From assembly GCA_002433465.1 (NCBI GenBank), contig DJIE01000146.1, positions 820 to 22,791 of the forward strand: DNA of 21,972 bases. Direction: 5' to 3'. The stretch is from Salinisphaera sp. UBA6602 (GTDB taxonomy: Bacteria > Pseudomonadota > Gammaproteobacteria > Nevskiales > Salinisphaeraceae). The notes under the pieces were generated by a model that was not told where the DNA came from, ran no database searches, and was given only the letters and a program-made list of their open reading frames with translations. This document shows positions 14,743-21,972 of the stretch, piece after piece; positions within the stretch are counted from its first letter, which is position 1, and each line of letters begins with the position of its first letter. The position numbers and the translations under genes are program-made.

Positions 14743-16194
14743 ATGAATCGCTTCTCCGATACCGCTTCCGCCTCGCCGCTGACCAATCCCCTGCTGCTGG
14801 TGATGGTGCTGGCCGCGTTCACGAGCGTGCTCAACAACAGCATGGTGAACGTCGCCATTCCGACCATCAGCACCGGGCTTAACGTCTCGCCCAGCCTGTC
14901 GGGGTGGGTGATCACGGCGTTTTCGATCGTGTTTGCCACCGGCGTGGCGCTGTATGGGCGGGTGTCCGACAGCTACAGCTTCCGGCTGACTTTTCTCTCG
15001 GCGCTGGTGATCTTCGGCATTGGCTCGTTGACCTGTGCGCTCGCCCCTAGCTTTGGCTGGCTGGTCGCAGGTCGAGCGGTTCAGGCGGCCGGTGCCGCCG
15101 CGATTCCCTCGCTGGCATTCGGTTCGGTCGCCCGGCTGTTCGCGCCGGGCAAGCGCGGCGTGGTGTTCGGGACGCTGTCTTCGGCCATCGGGCTCGGCGC
15201 GGCTACCGGGCCGCTTATTGGCGGGCTTGGCGTGAGCGCCTTCGGCTGGCGCGTGCTTTTCTACGGCACGTTGACCGTGATCTGCCTGCTTTTCGTTGCC
15301 GCCTGGCGTTTCCTGCCCGACCTGAACGCCGAACGCGCACGCCAGCCCCATCGCTTTGCCCGTCTTGACCTGCCGGGCGGCCTGCTGCTCGCACTCGGCG
15401 CGGCCGCGCTGCTGTTTGGCGTGACCGCGGCCAACCATTCCGGGCTGGCCGCGCCCCAGGCCTGGGGCGCGCTGCTGCTGGCAGCCGCTCTGATCGCCCT
15501 GTTCGTGTGCCGTATCCGCACCGCGCGCCATCCATTCGCCCCGCCTGCTCTTTTCGGCAACCGCCAGTTTCTCTCGGCCGCCGCGATCGCCCTGCTCTCC
15601 CAGGCTGCGTTCATCGGCGGCGGTCTGTTTCTCACCCCGCTGCTGCTTATCAACCAGCTGGGCCTGAGCGCATTCGAAACCGGCCTGGTCGTTGCGCCGG
15701 GCGCGATTGCCGTTGCCCTGCTGGCGCCCACGATCGGGCGTCTGTCCGACAAATTCGGCCCGCGGCCGGTGCTGGGCATCAGCCTGACCTGGCTGCTGTG
15801 CGGGCTGTTATTCATGTCGTCGTTCGCCGTGGGCGCGGCGCCCTGGATGGTGACCATCGCGCTGGTGATCGCCAGCATTGGCTATGCGGGTGTCACCTCA
15901 CCGGCGGCGAATGCGGCATCCAAGGCGTTGTCGCCCGAGATCGCCGGGGTGGGTTTCGGCATCTATCAACTGTTCTTCTTCATGGGCGCTGGCAGCGGTG
16001 CGGCGGTGTTCGGTTCGGTGCTCACCGCGCGCCAGCAGCAGGCCGCGCCGGCGTTGAATCCGCTCTACGAAGGCGCAGCGGCCACCGCCGCATTCTCGGA
16101 TGCGTTCCTGGTCGCCTGCACGGCCGTGCTGATGGCCATGGTGTTGCTGGTCGGGCTCGGGCGAGGCGTAGCCGCCACCCCGGCGTCGACGTAG
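14743..16194 (+). CDS. MFS transporter, DHA2-type drug efflux
   Basis: A 483-residue major facilitator. Length and hydrophobic pattern fit the 14-segment DHA2 group (QacA, EmrB, TetL relatives). Visible motifs are NVAIPTIS in the first helix region, motif A GRVSDSYSFR (72-81) in the loop after helix 2, the antiporter-type AIGLGAATGPLIGG (148-161, motif C), and a second motif-A-like GRLSDKFGPR in the second half. It should be a proton-driven exporter in the inner membrane; the substrate is unknown. An in-frame TGA directly precedes the ATG, which fixes the start, but the ribosome site is poor. No adaptor (EmrA-like) or TetR/MarR regulator gene adjoins it. It converges on the third cyclase gene, 37 bp away. 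Confidence 0.92.
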   Translation: MNRFSDTASASPLTNPLLLVMVLAAFTSVLNNSMVNVAIPTISTGLNVSPSLSGWVITAFSIVFATGVALYGRVSDSYSFRLTFLSALVIFGIGSLTCALAPSFGWLVAGRAVQAAGAAAIPSLAFGSVARLFAPGKRGVVFGTLSSAIGLGAATGPLIGGLGVSAFGWRVLFYGTLTVICLLFVAAWRFLPDLNAERARQPHRFARLDLPGGLLLALGAAALLFGVTAANHSGLAAPQAWGALLLAAALIALFVCRIRTARHPFAPPALFGNRQFLSAAAIALLSQAAFIGGGLFLTPLLLINQLGLSAFETGLVVAPGAIAVALLAPTIGRLSDKFGPRPVLGISLTWLLCGLLFMSSFAVGAAPWMVTIALVIASIGYAGVTSPAANAASKALSPEIAGVGFGIYQLFFFMGAGSGAAVFGSVLTARQQQAAPALNPLYEGAAATAAFSDAFLVACTAVLMAMVLLVGLGRGVAATPAST

Positions 16195-16231
16195 GCCAGG
16201 CGTTGCGGCGACGCTGCACTCGGGACTGGCT

Positions 16232-17371
16232 TTATGCCACCACGTCAGTATCCGATCGATCGTAGTAAACCGTCTGGTCGCGCCCCCGGCATTTGGCTTC
16301 ATAAAGGGCATGGTCGGCACGCTCCATCCAGGCCTTGATGCTGGTGGCCGGCTCGAACGCAACGCCGCCGCTGACTCGGACCGGGCCATACTCGAGGGGT
16401 TGCGCCGCAAGCTGCGCGCGCAGGGTTGCATCCACTTCTTCCACCTCGGCCTGTCCCGCGCCGGGCAGCAGCACCGCGAACTCCTCTCCACCGCAACGCC
16501 CGGCGGTGCCGCCGCGTGCGTCCACGATCTCGCGCAGCACGCGCGAGAAAAACTTCAGCGTGGTGTCGCCATAAACGTGGCCGTGGCTGTCGTTGACGTT
16601 CTTGAAGTGGTCCAGATCGTAAATGATGAGCGCGCCATGCTCGGCCGGCGTCGGGTCGGCCTTGCGACAATAGGCATCGGCCAGAGCATAGAACGACCCG
16701 TGGTTGAACAGGCCGGTCAGGCTGTCACGCAGACCGGCCTCACGCAGTTTTTCTGCATACTCGTTGAGCAACCGGTGCTCGCTTTCGAAACGGCGAAAGA
16801 ACCCGGTCACCATCACCAGCAGCAGGATCACACAGATCGAGTAGGTCGCTGCAGCATCGATGGCATGGGCCGCCTCCGACGGATAGGGCTCGATCCAGTC
16901 GGGGAAGCGATAATCCAGCCAGATCAACACATACGGCACGACCAGGAACAGCATCGCGATCAGCAGTCGTTGGACGGGGGCAACCAGCAGCAGGCAGAAC
17001 GCATAGCCGCCCACCGCCAGGAAGAGCAGCAGGCTCGGCCCCTGGGTGCCCTGGTTATAGAACCAGTTGAGCGGGAGCAGGCCGATGGCCACCAGGCAGC
17101 TGGTCACCATCGCCGAATGGCGGGCATTGCGCCCGCGCCGCAGATGCGCCCACATGGCAAGCATGCCGGCCCCGATGATCGTGACCAGCACGACATAGAC
17201 CATGTCGGTCAGACCGGCAGAATAATTGAGTATCGCCCCGCTGAAGCAGCCGACCGCGGCACAGAATAGAAAGCTTCGATTCATGCGCTGCTCGGGCGAA
17301 TGCGTATCGCCTTCGATCAGCCGATGCCAGTGATCCAGTAACCCATGCCCCGATCCGTTTTCCGATCGCAC
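16232..17371 (-). CDS. membrane-anchored GGDEF diguanylate cyclase, no I-site
   Basis: A diguanylate cyclase of about 379 residues with a cytosolic N-terminal stretch, six membrane segments (about residues 32-52, 56-76, 85-105, 113-133, 136-156 and 169-191), a short helical linker (LNEYAEKLREAGLRDSLTG) and a GGDEF domain. The active loop is GGEEF at about 294-298, with YDLDHFKNVNDSHGH upstream. The site where RxxD should lie reads ARGG, so allosteric product inhibition is probably absent. The start is uncertain: GTG 17371 follows a G-rich stretch; TTG 17440 and ATG 17284 are alternatives, and the latter would remove the cytosolic leader. It differs from the other two cyclases in sensor part and inhibition site. 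Confidence 0.88.
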   Translation of the reverse strand: MRSENGSGHGLLDHWHRLIEGDTHSPEQRMNRSFLFCAAVGCFSGAILNYSAGLTDMVYVVLVTIIGAGMLAMWAHLRRGRNARHSAMVTSCLVAIGLLPLNWFYNQGTQGPSLLLFLAVGGYAFCLLLVAPVQRLLIAMLFLVVPYVLIWLDYRFPDWIEPYPSEAAHAIDAAATYSICVILLLVMVTGFFRRFESEHRLLNEYAEKLREAGLRDSLTGLFNHGSFYALADAYCRKADPTPAEHGALIIYDLDHFKNVNDSHGHVYGDTTLKFFSRVLREIVDARGGTAGRCGGEEFAVLLPGAGQAEVEEVDATLRAQLAAQPLEYGPVRVSGGVAFEPATSIKAWMERADHALYEAKCRGRDQTVYYDRSDTDVVA

Positions 17372-17591
17372 GTCAAACCGCCCCCCGCCTGTGCCGTCGC
17401 TCGTCCCCTTCCCCTGCCGGCCAAAACACCGACAACGCAATCATACCGGTGCTGACTTTTTGGCGACGCGACGCAATCCTGCCCACGGCTGCGCCGATCG
17501 GCAAGACCCGGGCGCGAGCGGGTTGCCGCGCTTACCCACGAAGCACGCGAGCGGATCGCCCGTCCGATAGCGGATGCGCTCTCAGCGCGCC

Positions 17592-17597
17592 TATAAT
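17592..17597 (+). promoter_or_regulatory. -10 box of DUF1176 gene
   Basis: TATAAT, a perfect -10 hexamer, lies 30 bp before the ATG at 17628. No convincing -35 hexamer is found at 16-18 bp spacing. In such GC-rich DNA the exact match and position support a promoter. Confidence 0.5.
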
Positions 17598-17627
17598 CGC
17601 ACCGTCAATAAACAAGCGGCGGATGCC

Positions 17628-18164
17628 ATGCATACCGATCGATTCGCTCTGTCGACGGCCGGCCTTCTTGCGGGCACGCTCATGCTGGCCCAGGCCGGGT
17701 GTGCAGGCACCGGCATGAGCACCGCCCAGTCGCCGGCGGTGCCGGCCGTCGAAATCGCCTGTAGCGACACGCCAGCCGCTGAATTGGCGGACGATGCCCG
17801 CAGCTACACGCTGCCCGACTCCGGCGGCAAGCTGTGGCTGGTGCCGTGCATACGCGGCGCCTACCAGACGAGCTACAACGCGGTATGGGCCCCCGCCGAT
17901 GGCGCGCCGCGCCGCCTGCTCTTCGCGCAGTGGCGCAACGACAGCTGGACCGGCACGGCGGACCTGTTCGATCCCGAGTTCGACGCCGAGTCCGGCGTGC
18001 TTTCCGACCGATACAAGGATCGCGGCATCGGCGACTGCGGCGGCGCGCGCCGCTGGCACTGGGACGGCTACGACTTCCGGCTGGTGGAATATCGTGCCCG
18101 AAGCGAATGCAACGGTTCGGCCGCCCCCTTCCCGGTCATCTTCGAAGCCCCTGCCCAGCCTTGA
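17628..18164 (+). CDS. DUF1176 domain exported protein
   Basis: A 178-residue protein with an N-terminal signal (LSTAGLLAGTLMLAQAGC) that could be a lipoprotein signal with Cys25, although the lipobox is imperfect (Gln at -3). The mature part carries the DUF1176 pattern: YTLPDSGGKLWLVPCIRGAY, a central FDPEF segment, and a C-terminal GIGDCGGARRWHWDGYDFRL with YRARSECNG. The conserved cysteines at IACSD, LVPC, GDCGG and SECNG suggest disulfides, in keeping with export. The function of the family is unknown. The frame is open to 17574; ATG 17628 is chosen for the signal peptide and its place after the -10 box. A GNRA-loop hairpin lies 39 bp after the stop. Confidence 0.8.
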   Translation: MHTDRFALSTAGLLAGTLMLAQAGCAGTGMSTAQSPAVPAVEIACSDTPAAELADDARSYTLPDSGGKLWLVPCIRGAYQTSYNAVWAPADGAPRRLLFAQWRNDSWTGTADLFDPEFDAESGVLSDRYKDRGIGDCGGARRWHWDGYDFRLVEYRARSECNGSAAPFPVIFEAPAQP

Positions 18165-18203
18165 TAGACCGGCATGAAACCGATGATTTTTCGGGCTGAT
18201 CAC

Positions 18204-18227
18204 GCGTGTGTGCGAGAGCGCGCACGC
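18204..18227 (+). terminator. GNRA-loop hairpin after DUF1176 gene
   Basis: The arms GCGTGTGTGC and GCGCGCACGC pair over ten positions around the tetraloop GAGA. Two of the pairs are G-U in the plus-strand RNA and would be A-C mismatches in the minus-strand RNA, so the hairpin is built for the plus transcript. No T-run follows, so it is a weak terminator or a transcript stabiliser. Confidence 0.45.
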
Positions 18228-18372
18228 TCCGGCCAACGGTTATGAAGCCATTGGGCCAAAGCACGCACAGGTACCGGCGTTTCTTTCGATGGCGTTGCAA
18301 CAGCTCACGCATTCAGCTGGATTGGTGCCGGATCAATAGTCCCGACCGGGTGGCTGCGCGGGGTGCCAAACG

Positions 18373-18900
18373 TTAGGGCCACTCCGCCGCGCAGTTGGGC
18401 GTTTCCCACACGACGATCCGCACCAGGCGGGCCCGGCCCGCGCTGCGTACGGCCACCCGCGGCGCCAGGCGTTCGAACCAGTGGCGCGCCAGGTTTTCCG
18501 CGGTTGGCGGGACGCCGATTACGTAGAGCTTTGTGCCCAGCGCGGTATCGTCCGGCAGGGCGAAGCCCTGTTCGCGTACCACGGCTTCGAGCGCCTGCGC
18601 GAATTCGGCCGGGTCGGTGCCGGCCGGCGTAAACAGGGCCAGCAGGTCGGTGTCCGCCACTTCGGCGATGAAGCCGTGATCGCAGGGGCTATCGATCTCG
18701 CCGAGCATTTCGTCCTTTAGAAAGGCGAAATCCAGCACCATGCCGGCCTGCTCGCCCGTATCGGCCAGCTCACCGGCCTCGCAGACGGCTTCCACGGTAT
18801 AGCGATGCCCGTGCAGATGACGGCACTTGCTGCCGTGCAGGCGTATGCGATGGCCGGCGTCGATGCCGATCTGGCGACGGATACGATAGGCGGCGGTCAA
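18373..18900 (-). CDS. queD: QueD-like 6-carboxytetrahydropterin synthase
   Basis: A 175-residue member of the 6-pyruvoyl-tetrahydropterin synthase/QueD family, which turns dihydroneopterin triphosphate into 6-carboxy-tetrahydropterin for 7-deazaguanine (queuosine) synthesis. Zinc ligands are His17 (DAGHR), His30 and His32 (CRHLHGHRY). The catalytic Cys26, the Asp74-His75 pair (CDHGF) and Glu166 (VWETPNC) are all present, as is PTAENLA for the pterin pocket. E. coli QueD has about 121 residues; here about 50 extra residues lie between DHGF and PTAEN (about 80-130). Such longer forms occur in other proteobacteria, but the pterin specificity is less certain. It lies downstream of queE on the same strand, 208 bp away, which supports the pathway assignment. 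Confidence 0.88.
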   Translation of the reverse strand: MTAAYRIRRQIGIDAGHRIRLHGSKCRHLHGHRYTVEAVCEAGELADTGEQAGMVLDFAFLKDEMLGEIDSPCDHGFIAEVADTDLLALFTPAGTDPAEFAQALEAVVREQGFALPDDTALGTKLYVIGVPPTAENLARHWFERLAPRVAVRSAGRARLVRIVVWETPNCAAEWP

Positions 18901-19108
18901 GACGTCTCCAAACAGGTACTCGAATGACTGCGGGCGGCGACCGTATCCCGGCTACGGCTGTAGAAGAATACGGCGCCCTGGGCGCTGTCATTCTACGCAA
19001 GCCACGGCAACCACGGATGACGCGACAGGCCTGCTACCGATGTCGCCCCGGTACGAAAGCGCCTTATCCGACGGCCCGGCCGAGGCTTTGCGCGGCCACG
19101 ACCAGCGC

Positions 19109-19750
19109 TCAGGCGATGCCGATCATCTTGTGGGTCTGTAGCGACAGCCGCCACTGCGGCCGGCTTAGCGCGGTTTCGATACAGGTGGCCACGTTCGCTT
19201 CGCGGGCCGGGCCATCCATGGGCTGCAGATAGAAGCGATCGAAGGCCAGCGTTTCGAACTCTTCCAGGGCGAAACCCGGCTGCGGCCAGACCAGCTTGAG
19301 CTCGTTGCCGTGGGTCTGGACCAGGGTACTGCCCGCCTTGGGACTGACACAGACCCAGTCGATGGCCGCCGGCGCGTTCAGGGTGCCGTTGGTTTCCACC
19401 GCGATTTCGAAGCCCACTGCATGCAGCGCGTCGATAAGCGGTTCATCGAGCTGAAGCAAGGGCTCCCCACCGGTGCAGACGATATAAGGCGTACCGCCCG
19501 CGTTCGCGGTTTGGTCCCAGAGTTCGCGCGCGCGCTCGGCGAGCGCTTGCGCATGCTCGAAACGGCCCCCGCCGGGCCCGTCGACGCCGACGAAATCGGT
19601 ATCGCAGAACTGGCAGATCGCCTTGTGCCGATCCTTCTCTCGCCCGGTCCACAAGTTGCAGCCGGCAAATCTGCAGAACAACGACGCGCGGCCGGTCTGT
19701 GCGCCCTCGCCCTGCAGGGTGAGAAACATTTCCTTGACGGCGTAGCTCAT
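19109..19750 (-). CDS. queE: 7-carboxy-7-deazaguanine synthase (radical SAM)
   Basis: A 213-residue radical-SAM enzyme converting 6-carboxy-tetrahydropterin to 7-carboxy-7-deazaguanine, the step after QueD. It begins VKEMFLTLQGEGAQTGR, the QueE signature. The cluster motif is the unusual QueE form CX14CX2C (C31, C46, C49), ending CQFCDTDF. Further motifs are VCTGGEPLLQ for SAM binding, VETNGT, and VSPKAGS. It acts in the cytoplasm with a [4Fe-4S] cluster. The ATG at 19750 starts directly before the signature, so the start is safe. Neither queC nor queF is in the window, so preQ0 formation must be completed by genes elsewhere. Confidence 0.95.
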   Translation of the reverse strand: MSYAVKEMFLTLQGEGAQTGRASLFCRFAGCNLWTGREKDRHKAICQFCDTDFVGVDGPGGGRFEHAQALAERARELWDQTANAGGTPYIVCTGGEPLLQLDEPLIDALHAVGFEIAVETNGTLNAPAAIDWVCVSPKAGSTLVQTHGNELKLVWPQPGFALEEFETLAFDRFYLQPMDGPAREANVATCIETALSRPQWRLSLQTHKMIGIA

Positions 19751-20098
19751 CGCTTATCGGCCCCGGCAGGCTCGTGGTGTCGCGTTTTAGCGCGGCGGGC
19801 TCGGGCAGGCATGGTGAATCTCTGGACAGCGTGACCGGCGCGCAGTGTAACCCGGCCGGGTTCGCCCGCTCGACGCCTGCAGGCCGTTGTGCCGCCGCAG
19901 ATCGCTGAAGCGGCACCGGCCCGGGCAAGCGTGTTCAGGACCCGCAGGCTCGATTGATCCGCGACGCGCTCGAGCACCGCGAATCAGACAGGGCTGTTCG
20001 AACGCGAACGCGGCGCACGCTTGCGACGCCTGGTTCCGGGCAACGCCGTGAACAAAATCGACCGGCGAGCCCGACCACGGATCGTAATCGCGGGCATT
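19751..20098. other. intergenic region upstream of queE
   Basis: This 348-bp stretch should carry the queE promoter. Reading frames in it are Arg-rich or overlap flanking genes and have no family-like features, so I call no gene. I saw no tRNA-like cloverleaf, preQ1-riboswitch-like hairpin with A-rich tail, or clear terminator for the gene ending at 20099. Confidence 0.4.
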
Positions 20099-21142
20099 TC
20101 AGCCGGCGGGCCGGCGCAGGATGTCGGCCACCGCATCGCTGCGGTAGAAGTCCTCGAGGTGGCGGCGCAGCATCGGCTCCAGCATGCCGCGTGCCTTGAG
20201 CGCATGGACCACCTGGGGCACGAATCGCATGCCGTCGCGCAGGATCATATCGCGGGTCACCCCGATATCAGCCAGCAGGTCGGTCAGCGTTACGTCGCGA
20301 TAGGTCTCGAAGAACACTTCCACGCCGTTTTCGATGAGTTCGCGATAAATCGGCGTGCGGCGCAGGCGCTGCCAGTATTCGTAGCCGATCACGAACAGTT
20401 CTTCGATATCGAGCTGACCGGCGAAGTCGCGCACCGAGGCCACGGAGCGATGCTTGTGGTCGTCCCAGAAATCGAGCACGGCCTGGCGCAGTTCGTCGGA
20501 CTCGAACGCCGCGCGCAGATAGGCCTCGCTAAGCCGGATGCCGCTGCGCGTATAGCGCTCCACATAGGCACGAATACCGCGCTCGACGGCCGCTCCGAGC
20601 CGGGCCGGCGCACGATCGAGTAACGCCCGCCCCGCCTTCATCGCAATCCCCGACCCTGGCACACGCCGAGCCATACGCTGGCCCTCGGCAAGATAGCCGC
20701 GCAGCCCCGAATACAGCAGCTGGGCCACCAGATTGGCGAACACCGGGTTGGCAACAGAGTGATGGATGACCTCTTCGCGCAGCCGCTGCATTTCCAGCAG
20801 CTTGTCGAGCAGCTCCTCGAACTCGCGATCGGGCAGCAGTTCTGCCAGCGTGGTGCGTTCGTGCACCGGATGTTCGTAGATCGCCGCGGCGATATCGCCC
20901 ACCAGCACCGGAATACCGCCGCCCAGTTTCATATCGGCGGCGTAGTCGATCGCGGTTTGCTTGACCGCGGCTTCGCTGACGACATCGCCCAGGCGCAGCC
21001 GTGCGGCATCGGCGAGTACCCAGTCGACGCGCCGCTGGTACTCGCGTTCGAGCGTTTCGCCCTGCAGGTGTGCGGCCAGATACGCGACGTGGGCGTCGAG
21101 CAAGGCCTGGGCCCGGGATCCTGCGAATTCGTCAGCGTCCAT
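20099..21142 (-). CDS. hypothetical helical cytoplasmic protein (347 aa)
   Basis: I cannot assign this protein to a family. It is charged, apparently all-helical, lacks cysteine, and has no signal peptide or clear membrane segment; one amphipathic stretch (AMKAGRALLDRAPARLGAAVERG, residues about 183-205) might touch a membrane. Conspicuous blocks are AIYEHPVHERTTLAELLP, LREEVIHHSVANPVFANLV, LLYSGLRGYLAEGQRMARR and LDFWDDHKHRSVASVRDF, with several paired His and Asp/Glu residues. No Walker, HTH or nuclease motif is obvious. The frame opens at 21412, but that part overlaps the DUF2235 gene; ATG 21142 is the natural start. It lies 89 bp after the DUF2235 gene on the same strand and is probably co-transcribed with it. 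Confidence 0.72.
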   Translation of the reverse strand: MDADEFAGSRAQALLDAHVAYLAAHLQGETLEREYQRRVDWVLADAARLRLGDVVSEAAVKQTAIDYAADMKLGGGIPVLVGDIAAAIYEHPVHERTTLAELLPDREFEELLDKLLEMQRLREEVIHHSVANPVFANLVAQLLYSGLRGYLAEGQRMARRVPGSGIAMKAGRALLDRAPARLGAAVERGIRAYVERYTRSGIRLSEAYLRAAFESDELRQAVLDFWDDHKHRSVASVRDFAGQLDIEELFVIGYEYWQRLRRTPIYRELIENGVEVFFETYRDVTLTDLLADIGVTRDMILRDGMRFVPQVVHALKARGMLEPMLRRHLEDFYRSDAVADILRRPAG

Positions 21143-21231
21143 TGGTGTCGTCCGTGTCCTGCAGGAGGGTCGCGGCAATGTTATCAGCAACGGCTGACAC
21201 GCTGGCCCGGGCCCGACCACGCCGCAACCTG

Positions 21232-21972
21232 TCACCGATAATAAGCCGCCACCGACGTGTGCTGCGCCAGGTTGGACGGTCGATACGGCTTGACGACATC
21301 GGCATGGGCGACCGCCGGTGCTTGAAATCGCTTCAGGACGCTGTCGTGCAACGGGGCGCCGACGGGCACTTGGCGTCGCTTTTCCGGCCAGGTGAGCCGA
21401 TCGTTCGTCCACCGCCGCAGCCAGCGAGGCTGCATGAATAAAAGATGCTTGCGTTCATCGTGCTGCAGCCCCAGGGCATCGGGAAAGCGAAACAGCAGGT
21501 CGTGTCGTATCGCGACGGCGCCGGGCATGGCGGCTTCGAGTTCCGACACCATCCAGTCGAGCGTTATATCCGAAAGCCGTGATTCATGTTCGGGATAGCT
21601 GCCACCAATATCCGAATGATTGCCGGCAAACCAGAGCTGTCGCATCCAGTCTTCGCGGCCCTGCGCACGATGCCATGCCATATCTTCCGGGCGTCCCCAT
21701 TCGACCCGGGCAAAGTTCGCTCTTGCTTCGTCGATCGACTGTGCGTGCCGCAGAAAACGCACGTCGCGGTCGATATAGCGGTCGTAGTGCTTTCCTGTCC
21801 ACAACGCGAAATGCCCGTGGCGAAAGGCGTCTACCCAGTCGATCGGGTGCCACCAGCGCAGGCGCCGGTTCGGGTCCTCGTAGAAATACTTGAACTGGCG
21901 AAACAGCACCCGCACCGCCAGCAGGCTGGCCAGCAGCGCGGGCACACTCATCAGCAGCGCCGCCCAACCACC
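21232..21972 (-). CDS. DUF2235 hydrolase-like protein, C-terminal part
   Basis: This is the C-terminal part of a DUF2235 (T6SS phospholipase Tle1-like, alpha/beta-hydrolase) protein. The frame is open to the right edge, so the N-terminal catalytic part with the expected GxSxG nucleophile lies outside. Recognisable here are VRFLRHAQSIDEARANF (the RHAxSIDExR block), QLWFAGNHSDIGGSYPE, which carries the catalytic His-Ser-Asp block of the family, and LSDITLDWMVSELEA. Near the window edge a hydrophobic stretch (about 21895-21966) looks like a membrane segment between the two halves of the domain. ATG 21951 is internal, not a credible start. T6SS effectors usually lie beside vgrG or immunity genes; only the unknown 347-residue protein is seen here, so an effector role is not shown. 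Confidence 0.82.
   Translation of the reverse strand, partial: GGWAALLMSVPALLASLLAVRVLFRQFKYFYEDPNRRLRWWHPIDWVDAFRHGHFALWTGKHYDRYIDRDVRFLRHAQSIDEARANFARVEWGRPEDMAWHRAQGREDWMRQLWFAGNHSDIGGSYPEHESRLSDITLDWMVSELEAAMPGAVAIRHDLLFRFPDALGLQHDERKHLLFMQPRWLRRWTNDRLTWPEKRRQVPVGAPLHDSVLKRFQAPAVAHADVVKPYRPSNLAQHTSVAAYYR

Noticed and set aside
18373..19750. queD/queE as part of a DNA 7-deazaguanine modification system
   Set aside because: No DNA-modification partner (dpdA-like transglycosylase, restriction ATPase or nuclease) is present; a normal tRNA queuosine role is sufficient.
21232..21972. Type VI secretion effector locus
   Set aside because: The DUF2235 domain fits, but no vgrG, PAAR, adaptor or recognisable immunity gene is visible inside the window.

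Overview
This is a chromosomal window from a high-GC, Gram-negative bacterium. Outer-membrane-type lipoproteins (bacterial lipocalin), an NsrR/Hmp nitric-oxide module, YchJ, a YrbG-type exchanger and three membrane or PAS-linked diguanylate cyclases fit a gammaproteobacterium. A marine or halotolerant lineage such as Salinisphaera is plausible, but that is an impression from gene content and base composition, not a demonstration. I saw no rRNA, tRNA, IS element, prophage gene or CRISPR array. The window looks like ordinary core and soft-accessory chromosome with short, mostly unrelated operons.

Layout: (1) 1-1938, plus strand: a metallo-beta-lactamase-fold hydrolase cut by the left edge, a translationally coupled endonuclease/exonuclease/phosphatase-fold lipoprotein, and a 71-residue membrane protein. 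(2) 2098-4166, minus: two diguanylate cyclases in tandem, one PAS-linked and soluble, one with six membrane segments. (3) 4533-8599: a lipocalin (plus), an AbgT-family transporter (minus), a CaCA Na+/Ca2+-type exchanger (plus) and a YchJ SEC-C protein (plus). (4) 8849-10876, minus: a GST-fold protein with an extra C-terminal domain, a YkgJ-type cysteine-cluster protein and a DUF2795 protein. (5) 10999-12732: divergent nsrR and hmp sharing a 75-bp intergenic region in which a sigma70-type promoter and an overlapping dyad are visible. (6) 12906-14535, minus: a small secreted acidic protein and a bacterial archaeo-eukaryotic release-factor-like (baeRF) protein with a clear intrinsic terminator. 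(7) 14743-18164: an MFS drug-efflux-type transporter (plus), a third diguanylate cyclase (minus) and a DUF1176 secreted protein (plus). (8) 18373-19750, minus: queD-like and queE genes of 7-deazaguanine synthesis. (9) 20099-21972, minus: an unrecognised helical 347-residue protein downstream of a DUF2235 hydrolase that runs off the right edge.

Functional themes: NO sensing and detoxification is the best-supported circuit (NsrR with three cluster cysteines, Hmp with all heme, FAD and NAD motifs, and an operator candidate over the hmp -10). Cyclic-di-GMP signalling is represented by three cyclases whose product-inhibition sites differ: intact, conservatively altered and absent. The queE/queD pair supplies preQ0 precursors. 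No frank new defence or mobile system is visible. The least explained material is the DUF2235-plus-unknown pair at the right edge, the baeRF gene, and the metal-site variant of the first hydrolase.
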